A stretch of DNA of 64,000 bases from positions 1 to 64,000 of the forward strand of contig JACRLB010000015.1 in NCBI GenBank assembly GCA_016235445.1, read 5' to 3'. The notes below the pieces were generated by a model. That model saw only the letters and a list, made by a program, of their open reading frames with translations. It was not told the DNA's origin and made no database searches. The translations under genes and the position numbers were made by a program. This stretch comes from Chloroflexota bacterium. Its GTDB lineage: Bacteria; Chloroflexota; Anaerolineae; Anaerolineales; Villigracilaceae. Positions 1 to 8,597 of this stretch are shown in pieces (position 1 is the stretch's first letter; the number at the start of each line of letters is the position of its first letter).

Positions 1-247
1 CCTAGTACGAGAGGACCGGAGTGGACAGACCTCTAGTGTGCCAGTTGTTCCGCCAGGAGCATCGCTGGGTAGCCATGTCTGGCAGAGATAACCGCTGAAA
101 GCATCTAAGTGGGAAACTCGCCCTAAGATTAGATCCCTGTAATCCAGTTAATGGAGTAAGACCGCAGGTAGACTACCTGCTTAATAGGCAGCATGTGTAA
201 GCGCAGTAATGTGTTAAGCTAAGCTGTACTAATGGTCGAGGGCTTCC
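1..247 (+). rRNA. rrl: 23S ribosomal RNA, 3' end (partial)
   Basis: The window opens inside the sarcin-ricin loop (AGTACGAGAGGACC at 4-17), a near-universal part of 23S domain VI. The following 230 bases keep the expected order, including the conserved GCTGAAAGCATCTAAG stretch near 91-106 and the terminal GCTGTACTAATGGTCGAGG near 223-241. The exact 3' end is uncertain by several bases. The rest of the gene lies upstream of the window. Confidence 0.95.
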
Positions 248-310
248 TTCCGTGATGCGGAGAACTTGGTACTTTTCAAAAACTACATCAACATCAATCT
301 GCTATTTAGT

Positions 311-330
311 GACAATTTTGTGAAATTGTC
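311..330 (+). other. Hairpin in the 23S-5S spacer
   Basis: GACAATTT at 311-318 and AAATTGTC at 323-330 form a perfect 8-bp stem with a 4-nt loop directly before the 5S gene. Its position suggests a role in processing or folding of the rRNA precursor. That role is inferred from position only. Confidence 0.5.
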
Positions 331-449
331 CCTTGGTGATTTGAGCGACGTGGGTACACCCGGTCCCATACCGAACCCGGAAGTTAAGCATGTCAGCGCC
401 GATGGTACTTGGAGGGCGACCTCCTGGGAGAGTAGGTCATTGCCAAGGG
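331..449 (+). rRNA. rrf: 5S ribosomal RNA
   Basis: About 119 bases with the classic 5S layout. The 5' CCTTGG (331-336) pairs with CCAAGG (443-448) to form helix I. The conserved CCCATACCGAACCCGGAAG is at 364-382, and TCCTGGGAGAGTAGG, typical of the helix IV/V region, is near 422-436. It follows the 23S tail by about 80 bases, the normal order in a bacterial rRNA operon. Confidence 0.95.
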
Positions 450-467
450 GCTTTTCTTTTTCTTTTG

Positions 468-500
468 TGCCACCCATTTTTGGGGTGGCTTTTCTTTTTA
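468..500 (+). terminator. Intrinsic terminator of the rRNA operon
   Basis: GCCACCC (469-475) pairs with GGGTGGC (483-489) around an AT-rich loop and is followed by a T-rich tract (490-499). It comes 20 bases after 5S, where the rRNA transcript should end. Confidence 0.85.
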
Positions 501-666
501 ATTTTCAGCTTGAAAATTTATTTCGAAACAGAGGCCAATTCAAAGTCTGAAAAGAGGCGGGTTTGCTAGAATCATGGCGCGTTTATTCTCCTTGTTCCTG
601 TCCATCAACACCCCATTTTTTATAAAAATTATCCAGTTATGGAAAATTCGTTCGATTTTCAGTTTC
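501..666. other. Intergenic, no gene seen
   Basis: AT-rich spacer between the rRNA terminator and the promoter of the STAND-CHAT operon. A 113-codon frame starting at 574 spans the promoter and the start of the next gene. It has no convincing ribosome binding site or family features, so I do not call it. Confidence 0.6.
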
Positions 667-696
667 TTGATTTCAGGTATGAGTTTTTGCTATAAT
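667..696 (+). promoter_or_regulatory. Sigma-70-type promoter of the STAND-CHAT operon
   Basis: TTGATT (667-672), an 18-bp spacer and a consensus TATAAT (691-696) with an extended TGC just upstream. Transcription would start near 703, giving a leader of about 155 nt before the ATG at 858. Confidence 0.75.
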
Positions 697-743
697 GTTT
701 ACGTATCACCTTGGGATAATTTTATTTTATTGCGTTTGTTTCG

Positions 744-839
744 ATGGCAGGGTTTCGCGGAATATTCCAGAAGGAAGTTGTATCTTCCACACCGGAGTTC
801 TGTTGTGGAAGAAATAAGGTTGCAGTTCCTTCTATCTGA
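744..839 (+). CDS. Possible 31-residue leader or precursor peptide
   Basis: An open frame of 31 codons starts 40 bases after the predicted transcription start and ends 18 bases before the ATG of the STAND-CHAT gene. The peptide has two adjacent cysteines in CCGRN and ends in VPSI. It is of interest because a radical SAM peptide-modifying-type enzyme is encoded in the same operon and no other precursor was found. Against it: there is no Shine-Dalgarno sequence and the length could be chance. It is a candidate only. Confidence 0.2.
   Translation: MAGFRGIFQKEVVSSTPEFCCGRNKVAVPSI
784..811 (+). promoter_or_regulatory. Inverted repeat in the operon leader
   Basis: CTTCCACA (784-791) and TGTGGAAG (804-811) form a perfect 8-bp stem with a 12-nt loop in the 5' leader, 47 bases before the first large gene. 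It could be a regulator binding site or an RNA hairpin. No T-tract follows, so it is not an intrinsic terminator. Confidence 0.45.
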
Positions 840-857
840 CAGGCATGGAAGAGAACA

Positions 858-3299
858 ATGTCAAATTATCCAACCACTGATAGACCCATCGATCGCGAAG
901 ACCAGCGGAAGTTAACAGAGGATATGCTGGTGAAAATTGAGGCCAGCGGGTTCAGGCCGGACACGAGCCTGCCATTTGGCGCTCTTGAGTTTTACGGTAT
1001 CGAGGGAATTGGAAAAACCCGTATCCTGAATGTGGTTAAGGAATTTTGTGAAACGAGGCAATTGCCGTTTGTTATCATCGAGTCGTCTTATCACTGGCTG
1101 GATAGACAGGATCAAATTGGATTGATCTCGGAGGTTTTGCGTTCCATTTGCGAACAATTGAGCCGGAGATCGGAGGTTGCCAGCCTTGCGGCGCTTGCCA
1201 GTTCCATTTTAGAGGATATTCAACGGGGAAAGGAACAGGGCGTTGAGACGATGCCTTTAGTAAAAGAGTTTGTTGGTGTTTTGGTTTCGATCCAAACGCG
1301 TATTCATTCTCCATTTGTTTTGATGCTCGATAAGACTGAATATTGCCCGCAGGGATTGTTTAATTGGCTGGGCACGGATTTTTTACGCCTTTTTTTGGAG
1401 GCGGAGCGCTCTCCGGGGGTGGCTTTATTTCTTGCTGGAAGAGGCAGGCGCATTCGTGAAAGCAGTTGGCCCAGCCATTTCAAACGAGTCACTTTTGCAT
1501 ATCCCATGGATCCTTTTAATTTTGAATATACGGGCGATCATGTCAGCGCTTTGACGCTGGATGGCTATTACCGTCCTGCAACAAGGTTTATATATGACCT
1601 TTCAAATGGGCATCCCTATAGCACGGAGATGATCGTATATGAACTGGACAGGCTGGGGGTAAAAGCGGACGCGGTGGAGGAGCATCGCATCCAGCTTGCT
1701 GAAAAATTATATGATGAAGTTATTCGGCGGCACATTTTGGTGGATACGGATGATTGGGTAAAAAGGTTTGTTGAGGTTGCTTCTGTTCCGCGCTGGTTCA
1801 AACCGGATATCTTGAAAAGGCTTTTTAACGCTGTGGATGACCTGCCTGAGGATTTTCGTTCTGCAGACTCGGCCTGGGTTACCCACAAAACTATGGAGTT
1901 GCGAAATCCCCCATTAAATCTTATCCGTATGACGCCGAATGCGTATGAAGTGGAGCCTTCCCTGCGGAAATTGCTTCAGAAGGTTTTGTCCATTCTTCAT
2001 ACGCAGGAGAACATCCGCTTGCATCAGATCATTAAAGATTTGTATGCTGAATTTGACAGTTTTGATTCGACGATTGTTCGTGAAATTTTATTCCATGCCG
2101 CCATCATTGCTGTGTCGATGCAAAAGGATGCGTTAAAGTACGTTGAGGATGAGTTAAGAAGGCAAATCAACCGATTTGACCCCGCCAATCGCGAAGGCGA
2201 TTTACAGAAACTCGTGGAATTAAGACTTGCCCTGGATTCTGACGTGGAACTCTTGGAGTTGGTAGGCCAGGATAATGCCGCCAGCCTTGTAAAAATTATT
2301 GATGAGTATTCAACAAAACCATCCGAGAATATAAATTTTATAAGCCTGTTCTCGTCCCCGTCTGAGTATCATACAACCTGGTATTTGTCGGGTGAGGTTG
2401 GGCAATCCATGTGGCCTGCCGAACGTATCTATACCCATCAGCATTATAGTTGGGATGACTGGCGAAGCAACATGAAGCAGACGGGCGTTGCCGCTTTTGC
2501 TGCATACCTTCCGTGGGAGGCGCGTGACTTTATTGCCCGATACAAGGATGCTAATTTCCAGTTGGTGGCTAATTACAGCGACATCCCCTGGGAATTATTT
2601 CATGATGGTTCGGAATATCTCTGCTTGCGCCATGCCATGGCGCGCAAACCGCAAATCAGAGACAGATATATTGTTCACCCCACCCTCCCGGAAAACTCGA
2701 TGCACGCCCTTGTTATTGGGAATCCGACGGGTGACCTGCCTGAGGCAGAGCAGGAGGCGCAGGAAGTGGCCAGCCTGTTGGAAAAGAAAAAATGGCAGGT
2801 TGATGTATTGATTCATGAAAAGGCCACTGTAAATGCCATGGCTTTAAAGTTAAGTAATACTTCCTATCGGCTCATTCATTATGCCGGGCATGGCCGCTTT
2901 AATGTGGATGTTCCTCAAAAGAGTAGTTTGGTATTGAAGGATTATCCGTGGCTTGCCGAGGAGTTTGAGCGCCAGCTAAGCAGTTCAGCGTTTATTTATT
3001 TGAGCGCTTGTAAATCTGCACAAACCCAAACAACGAATAATGCGCAATCACCCAGGGGTGAATTTATGGAAGGTGTGGCAATTTCAACTTTAAGGGGGGG
3101 AGCGAAGGGTTGCCTGGGTCCGCTGTGGGGAGTGAGGGATGATTGGGCGCGTGAATTTGCGTTGACATTTTACAGGCACGCATTGGCAGGGGAAACGATT
3201 GGTGAATCTGTAAGACAATCCAGGCTGGCCATGCGAAACAAGCCGGATGACTTTTGGGCGGGATGGGTGTTATACGGCGACCCATCCCACTATTTGTGA
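858..3299 (+). CDS. STAND-type NTPase with C-terminal CHAT (caspase-like) domain
   Basis: An 813-residue protein. The N-terminal third is a P-loop NTPase: Walker A GIEGIGKT at residues 47-54 and a Walker B-like FVLMLDKTE further on. The middle is helical with no domain I can name. The C-terminal third is a CHAT domain: PWELFHDG, then HYAGHG with the presumed catalytic His678, then LSACKSA with Cys718, and the family ending WAGWVLYGDP. Both caspase-like catalytic residues are present, so a protease activity gated by NTP binding is likely. No signal peptide or membrane segment is evident, so it is probably cytoplasmic. GGAAG lies 7 bases before the ATG. The next gene starts 24 bases downstream, and the operon continues with a STAND-TPR protein and a radical SAM enzyme. 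The biological trigger and substrate cannot be read from the sequence. Confidence 0.88.
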   Translation: MSNYPTTDRPIDREDQRKLTEDMLVKIEASGFRPDTSLPFGALEFYGIEGIGKTRILNVVKEFCETRQLPFVIIESSYHWLDRQDQIGLISEVLRSICEQLSRRSEVASLAALASSILEDIQRGKEQGVETMPLVKEFVGVLVSIQTRIHSPFVLMLDKTEYCPQGLFNWLGTDFLRLFLEAERSPGVALFLAGRGRRIRESSWPSHFKRVTFAYPMDPFNFEYTGDHVSALTLDGYYRPATRFIYDLSNGHPYSTEMIVYELDRLGVKADAVEEHRIQLAEKLYDEVIRRHILVDTDDWVKRFVEVASVPRWFKPDILKRLFNAVDDLPEDFRSADSAWVTHKTMELRNPPLNLIRMTPNAYEVEPSLRKLLQKVLSILHTQENIRLHQIIKDLYAEFDSFDSTIVREILFHAAIIAVSMQKDALKYVEDELRRQINRFDPANREGDLQKLVELRLALDSDVELLELVGQDNAASLVKIIDEYSTKPSENINFISLFSSPSEYHTTWYLSGEVGQSMWPAERIYTHQHYSWDDWRSNMKQTGVAAFAAYLPWEARDFIARYKDANFQLVANYSDIPWELFHDGSEYLCLRHAMARKPQIRDRYIVHPTLPENSMHALVIGNPTGDLPEAEQEAQEVASLLEKKKWQVDVLIHEKATVNAMALKLSNTSYRLIHYAGHGRFNVDVPQKSSLVLKDYPWLAEEFERQLSSSAFIYLSACKSAQTQTTNNAQSPRGEFMEGVAISTLRGGAKGCLGPLWGVRDDWAREFALTFYRHALAGETIGESVRQSRLAMRNKPDDFWAGWVLYGDPSHYL

Positions 3300-3323
3300 T
3301 TTTCCATGTTTCTGGAGGCTAAA

Positions 3324-6059
3324 ATGACCCTCGCGTTTTCACCATCACTTAGCAAGTCAATCTTTGTCGGCAGGGAGGAGCAGATTCAAATATTCCACTC
3401 CATTCTAAGAGGGGAAAGTACCGAGTGGATATTGCATATTCCAGGCGATGGCGGTATTGGAAAAACATGCCTGCTTGAACAATACGAAAAAATGTCCCAT
3501 GCCGAATATGGCGATTCTCTTGCCGCCACTGGAATAATTGATTTTTACGATACCAGCAACCAGACCAACTTTGGCCTGTTGGATGAACTGGCAGTTCGAT
3601 TGAGGTTTGACCCCCAGGGGCCTTTTCAAAGGGAGATACGAGAATTGCATGAAGATGCTGAAATATCAGGCGCAGATCACCAGGATCGCTTTGAACACGC
3701 ATACGAAAAATTCCTTGATGAATATAGGGAAGTATTGAACAGCAGAAAGAAAGTGTTGATCCTGTTTGATACATGCGAGGAAATGCGCGGGGTGGAGGAA
3801 TGGATACTCGAAAACTTATTGAATGATATTGACCGCCTGGAACGGGAAATGGCGGAGGGCAGCGAGGAATGGAAACACAAGACGGTGGTTGTTCTTGCAG
3901 GGCGCAAGGAAATGGATTTAACCAGGTTCGGCGGGGCCGTTTGGACGCGCCGCCTCCCGCTCCTCGGGCTGGATGAGATCAAACAATATTTTTCAACAAA
4001 CTTTGACCTGGCTGTTTCAATTGAAGAGGAAAAATATCAACAAATCTATGAACGGACCGCAGGCCGCCCCCTGTATGTTGCGCTGGTATACGATTGGCTT
4101 GCCAATAATGTCGGTTCACTGGATGAACTGCTCGACTCCCCCGGCTCTTTTGCCGCAGAATTGGTGGGCTGGGTGCGCCGCCTCGAAGCGCACAAAAAAA
4201 TGGCAATCCTTTTCATGGCATTTGCATGGCGCCGAATGGAAGCCTCACTCTTAAGCGCCCTGTTGGGCCTATCCATGGACGAAGTAAAACCCCTCCTGGA
4301 TGAATTAATGAGGTTTAGCTTTATCAAATACCGCGAAATTGAAGATGGCCGCCTGACTGTCAACTTGCATGACGAAATGCGAAAATTGGTCAATGACCAC
4401 GTCTGGCCTGCTGAAAACTCCGCTGAAAAAGAAAAACCGTATGCCCTGGTTCTTGATTGGTATCGGAGAGAGATTGATAACCAAAAACTGCTCGAAGGCG
4501 GATACATACCCAAAAATGACCGCGAGCGCGCACTGCTGGCAGAGGAATTATATTACCGCTTGAGATTGGATTTGGACAACGGATTGAAATATTACGAAAC
4601 TCGTTTTATAAACGCCGTTCATTATAACGACCTGGCTTATTGTGAATTGCTAAACCGCGAAGTGGACGGGGTCAAGAGCGGCATATCAAAACGTGAACGC
4701 GATAACTACGACTTCCGGGTTGCATTAACCGCCTTCCGCCGGGATGATTACACCAAAGCCGGGGGAATTTGGCACGCATTTGTCAGAAGACCCAACGTGG
4801 AACCCGCCCTGCGCGCCACCACCTTAATGCTCCTGGTCGAATTGGACAGCTACACAGGAAACCCAAAGGAAGCCATCAAACACGCAAAAGAAGCCGAATC
4901 CATTTACCAGCGGCTCATCAATAAAACTCCGCCAGGCTCCCAACGTATTCACCTGCAAAAACAACTTGGCCAGGTATATAACAATTGGGGCTATGCCTAC
5001 CGCGTGCGCGATGAATACGATAAATCGCTGCTCTATTATAAAAAGGCGCTCAAAATACCACCAAAAGCCCTTGAGGCAAAGAAACACAAAGCCAGGGTTC
5101 TGAATAACATGGGCTACATTTATTTCCTGTTGGGAGATATGGAGCGCGCCAAAACCTTTATTGGCCGCGGGTTGAACATCAGGCGCACCCTCGATATTCC
5201 CTACGAACTTGGGTTGAGCTACAACACCTTCGGATTGATCATGGAAGATAGCGGGCGCATTCCAGTTGCAGTGGATTTATTCACAAAAGCATACCAGGCT
5301 TTTGAAGCCGCACACAGCAACCGCGGGCAGGCATTGGCCCGCATCAGCCTCGGCAGAATGAAACGATTTATGAATGATTTCGACGCCGCCCTCGCAGAGT
5401 TATACGATGCCGAACATACATTTCAACGCCTGCGCGACCGCGACTATTTAATCGTCGTGAAAAATGAAATCGGTTCCACATACCGCGAAAAAGGAGTTTT
5501 CCCAAATGCCTTGAAATATCTGAACGAATCATTTCAGTTGAGCTTCGACCTCGGCAAAAAACACCAGCAGGCAGACACCCTCGACGATATCGCCGTCACC
5601 TACTATAAAATGGCCCTGCAAACAAGCGGAAAGGAACAAAAGGAAAATCTCAAAAAAGCCGCCGCACATGCGGCCCGGTCGCAAAAACTTGCCCAAACCG
5701 AAGGCATAGATTTCTTCATCGCCAAGGCAGATATCGCCCTCGGCGACATAGCCTATTTACAGACAGAGTACAACACCGCCTTCAAACATTATTTCGAAGC
5801 AACCAGCCGCATGGCAACCGCATGGGCTTCCCGCAACAAAGCCTCAGGCTTTTATCAACGCCGCTACGAAGAAAGCCTCGACCGTATGCAGGAACGCCTG
5901 CACATATTCGAAGGCGCAGAAGGAATCGATAAAACCATGATCTATGTAAAAAGATTACTCGCAAAAATAGACCGCCTCCCACCAGCGGAAAAAGCCGCCC
6001 TTTCAAAAACACGTAAAACCCTCAAGGCAACCCTCGAAACCACAAGCCTCACCAAATAA
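3324..6059 (+). CDS. STAND NTPase with TPR repeats
   Basis: A 911-residue protein from the ATG at 3324, which has GGAGG (3314-3318) at ideal spacing; an in-frame ATG at 3306 lacks one. An N-terminal VGREEQ motif is followed by Walker A GDGGIGKT (residues 41-48) and a Walker B-like VLILFDTCEE, then LPLLGLDEI, a typical NB-ARC/STAND transition. From about residue 400 the protein is helical repeats with recognisable TPR units (for example NNWGYAYRVRDEYDKSLLYY and NNMGYIYFLLGDMERAKTF). Such proteins act as NTP-dependent switches that sense or scaffold through the TPR array. It sits between the CHAT protein and the radical SAM protein with short gaps, so the three are probably co-expressed. Its organisation resembles the TPR component of the actinobacterial FxSxx-COOH systems, but that link is an inference. 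Confidence 0.85.
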   Translation: MTLAFSPSLSKSIFVGREEQIQIFHSILRGESTEWILHIPGDGGIGKTCLLEQYEKMSHAEYGDSLAATGIIDFYDTSNQTNFGLLDELAVRLRFDPQGPFQREIRELHEDAEISGADHQDRFEHAYEKFLDEYREVLNSRKKVLILFDTCEEMRGVEEWILENLLNDIDRLEREMAEGSEEWKHKTVVVLAGRKEMDLTRFGGAVWTRRLPLLGLDEIKQYFSTNFDLAVSIEEEKYQQIYERTAGRPLYVALVYDWLANNVGSLDELLDSPGSFAAELVGWVRRLEAHKKMAILFMAFAWRRMEASLLSALLGLSMDEVKPLLDELMRFSFIKYREIEDGRLTVNLHDEMRKLVNDHVWPAENSAEKEKPYALVLDWYRREIDNQKLLEGGYIPKNDRERALLAEELYYRLRLDLDNGLKYYETRFINAVHYNDLAYCELLNREVDGVKSGISKRERDNYDFRVALTAFRRDDYTKAGGIWHAFVRRPNVEPALRATTLMLLVELDSYTGNPKEAIKHAKEAESIYQRLINKTPPGSQRIHLQKQLGQVYNNWGYAYRVRDEYDKSLLYYKKALKIPPKALEAKKHKARVLNNMGYIYFLLGDMERAKTFIGRGLNIRRTLDIPYELGLSYNTFGLIMEDSGRIPVAVDLFTKAYQAFEAAHSNRGQALARISLGRMKRFMNDFDAALAELYDAEHTFQRLRDRDYLIVVKNEIGSTYREKGVFPNALKYLNESFQLSFDLGKKHQQADTLDDIAVTYYKMALQTSGKEQKENLKKAAAHAARSQKLAQTEGIDFFIAKADIALGDIAYLQTEYNTAFKHYFEATSRMATAWASRNKASGFYQRRYEESLDRMQERLHIFEGAEGIDKTMIYVKRLLAKIDRLPPAEKAALSKTRKTLKATLETTSLTK

Positions 6060-6077
6060 CAACAACACGGAGACGAC

Positions 6078-7514
6078 ATGACGCCTCAAAATATCCCCCT
6101 CTTATTAACCAGCCCTGAATCGCGCCAAGTGATGGAAGGGGATTGCGCCTGTTCATCCTCCCTTGAAATTCCCCGCCCCGCTTCACTAAATTTGGATTCG
6201 CTCCGCATTCCCGATGGAATGATCCACCTGCCGCTCGATGACGACTTTCAAATTTACCTTCCCCCTCATGGACAGCGCGGCGCCTCTCTTCTTAATCGGG
6301 AAGCTGTTTCCGTACTAAATAGTTTTGACCTCAGCCCCTGGCATTCTCACCCCAAAAACCAACAGAAGCTCGCTCTGCTAGATGGTTTTCTTTCCCAAGG
6401 CTTATTGGAAACAGATGCGCCTCAACCAGCTTCATATTCTGACACACTCACCGCCTGGCTTCACATCACAGACCGATGTAATTTACTCTGCTCCTACTGC
6501 TACCTGCCCCACGTGCGCGAAGACATGTCCATCGAAACTGCGCAGGCGGCAATTCAAGCCGTTGTTCGATCTGCGAAAGCACATTCATATCATCGCGTCA
6601 AATTGAAATATGCAGGGGGCGAGCCTCTCATTCGTTTTCCATTCATTCTTCAGTTGCACGAGTATGCAAAAGTACGGTTCGCAGAAGCTGAATTGAATCT
6701 CGAAGCAGTTTTACTTAGCAATGGAACCCTCCTCACCGATGAGATTGCCCAGACCCTTGCTTCATTGAATATCCGCTTGATGATCTCGCTCGATGGGTTG
6801 GGGGATGCTCACGACAGCCAACGCCCCCATGCAAGCGGGAAAGGCTCCTTTGCCGAAGTTTCAGCAGGCATCGACTGCGCACTTTCCAGCGGGCTTGTTC
6901 CTAACATATCTGTCACCGTCAGCGCAAAAACGATTGACGGCCTGCCCGATTTGCTGGAATGGGTATTAAGAAAAGACCTGCCCTTTAATTTGAATTTCTA
7001 TCGTGAAAATGAACTTTCAATGCAACAAAATGGTTTGCAATACAACAATGAGAAGATGATTGCGGGCTTATTGAAAGCCTTTAAAGTGATCGAGTTCAAC
7101 CTGCCGCGCCACAATGGGTTGGGAAGTATGATTGACCGGGCAAATCTGCAAAGCTCGCATCTGCGCACTTGCGATGTTGGCGAGAATTACCTGGTCTTCG
7201 ACCAGAACGGGCAGATCGCCAAGTGCCAGATGCTAATGCGGAAACCAAGTGCAAGTATCCACGATCAAGACCCCTTGAGCATTATTCGCATGGACAAAAC
7301 GGGGCTTCAAAATCTCCCAGTTGTGGAAAAGGAAGGCTGTAAAACCTGCGAATGGAAACACTGGTGCGCGGGCGGCTGTTCGCTGGCCACGTATCGCGCA
7401 AGCGGGCGGTATGATGTGAAATCGCCAAATTGCAATATCTATAAAGCCGTTTTTCCTGAAGCGTTGAGGTTGGAAGGCCTGCGTATTTTGAAGTACGCAA
7501 ACAAATCACTTTAG
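6078..7514 (+). CDS. Radical SAM/SPASM-domain protein
   Basis: A 478-residue radical SAM enzyme. The first 120 residues are a non-catalytic region with CAC at residues 23-25. The 4Fe-4S motif CNLLCSYC gives Cys134, Cys138 and Cys141 (CX3CX2C), followed by the SAM-binding AGGEPL. The C-terminal SPASM region carries CDVGENYLVF, then CKTCEWKHWCAGGC and a final CNIY, enough cysteines for auxiliary Fe-S clusters. SPASM enzymes usually modify peptides or proteins, for example as RiPP or sulfatase maturases. GGAG lies 5 bases before the ATG. It is last in the STAND-CHAT operon, and its stop overlaps the stop of the convergent ATPase gene by 9 bases. No sulfatase or obvious precursor is nearby, so the substrate is unknown. 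Confidence 0.88.
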   Translation: MTPQNIPLLLTSPESRQVMEGDCACSSSLEIPRPASLNLDSLRIPDGMIHLPLDDDFQIYLPPHGQRGASLLNREAVSVLNSFDLSPWHSHPKNQQKLALLDGFLSQGLLETDAPQPASYSDTLTAWLHITDRCNLLCSYCYLPHVREDMSIETAQAAIQAVVRSAKAHSYHRVKLKYAGGEPLIRFPFILQLHEYAKVRFAEAELNLEAVLLSNGTLLTDEIAQTLASLNIRLMISLDGLGDAHDSQRPHASGKGSFAEVSAGIDCALSSGLVPNISVTVSAKTIDGLPDLLEWVLRKDLPFNLNFYRENELSMQQNGLQYNNEKMIAGLLKAFKVIEFNLPRHNGLGSMIDRANLQSSHLRTCDVGENYLVFDQNGQIAKCQMLMRKPSASIHDQDPLSIIRMDKTGLQNLPVVEKEGCKTCEWKHWCAGGCSLATYRASGRYDVKSPNCNIYKAVFPEALRLEGLRILKYANKSL

Positions 7515-8582
7515 CCAGTATCCAAACAGCGGGCTGAAAAAGGTCATGCGTCCGCTCAAAGGTTTGACCATGCCTTTGGCGAGGAGCAGTTTGCCCGTTA
7601 AGGGAGAGACGGAATTTTGATCGCCATGCGCAATTTTTTTGAGCGCATCCTGCTCCTCATCCAGCAAACCTTCCGAAATCTTTCGAAATTCCTCGCTCAC
7701 CAGTTCCTGTTTTGCCAGCCATTCCAGGTTTTGCATTTGCGCGGCGGAAAGGATTTTGTCTTTAATTAACGAAAACAAGGCCTGGAGTAGCCCGGGGTGG
7801 CCCCCGCTGTTTGCCCACACCCATTCGCGGTTTTCCTTGCTCAATTCATGGTCGCGGCGTTTTTCCAACTGCCCAATGATGTGGAAGGTATCCATCGCGG
7901 AGTAAGGGCCAAGCCCAAGCATGTTGCGTGAAATCAATTCATAGAAACTTTCGTTTTCTTTTGGGGAGCGTAGATTTTCAGGAAGGTTGCGCAGGAATAA
8001 TATATACGAGAGGCGGTATTTATTGGCGTCGCGTATGGCGCGCAGTTGGGAAAACACCTCCTTTGGCATGGATTTGTAGGTCTCGTCAAATTCATCGAAG
8101 AGAAAACAGATCTGAATGTTGTAGGATTGGCAGATCATGTTCACTGACATTTCGAACAGGCGGTGCGCCATGAGCGCATCCTTGCTTTGAATGACTTGTG
8201 AATCGAGCGCGGCCAGATCGCCCTTTAAGGTTTCGATTTTTTCCAGGGTTGGGCATCGGTTGCATGTCAGCAGGAGGGTGTGCAGGAGTAATTCATAAAA
8301 TTGAAATCCCCAATCGTTTTCATGCCTCATGCGATTCATGTCTACGCGTGCCAGCCATATTTTTGAGGCGATGTCTTCGCCGAGGTATTGGCTTTTCACC
8401 CAGTCACGATCCACTTCTTCGCCTGCCCATAGGGCATCCGGGTCGTCGCCCATGATGAAATCCATCAGTCTTGTTTTTCCCACGCTGGGCGCGCCAACTA
8501 CATAAAATGACTCGCCGCTCTTCACGTACTTGAAAAATGGTTTTAATACTTCTTCGCGATAATGGGAGGGGGTTGAACTCAT
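7506..8582 (-). CDS. AAA-type ATPase (AAA_16/ORC-like)
   Basis: A 358-residue P-loop ATPase with Walker A GAPSVGKT (residues 30-37) and Walker B CFLFDEFDE in mid-protein, then a Sensor-1-like YILFLRNLPE. The last 100 residues look like a winged-helix module. The arrangement recalls archaeal-type ORC/AAA_16 ATPases, which often act as regulatory switches in conflict and signalling loci. It is the last gene of the six-gene minus-strand operon, 15 bases after the REC-phosphotransferase gene. It ends inside the last codons of the convergent radical SAM gene, with no room for a dedicated terminator. Confidence 0.8.
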   Translation of the reverse strand: MSSTPSHYREEVLKPFFKYVKSGESFYVVGAPSVGKTRLMDFIMGDDPDALWAGEEVDRDWVKSQYLGEDIASKIWLARVDMNRMRHENDWGFQFYELLLHTLLLTCNRCPTLEKIETLKGDLAALDSQVIQSKDALMAHRLFEMSVNMICQSYNIQICFLFDEFDETYKSMPKEVFSQLRAIRDANKYRLSYILFLRNLPENLRSPKENESFYELISRNMLGLGPYSAMDTFHIIGQLEKRRDHELSKENREWVWANSGGHPGLLQALFSLIKDKILSAAQMQNLEWLAKQELVSEEFRKISEGLLDEEQDALKKIAHGDQNSVSPLTGKLLLAKGMVKPLSGRMTFFSPLFGYWLK

Positions 8583-8597
8583 GGTGTTCTCCTGTGG

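Noticed and set aside
574-915. 113-codon frame upstream of the STAND-CHAT gene
   Set aside because: It spans the promoter and the real start region, has no ribosome binding site and no family features.
858-6059. Type III-E CRISPR craspase (TPR-CHAT)
   Set aside because: The TPR and CHAT parts are on separate STAND proteins, and neither a gRAMP effector nor a CRISPR array is present.
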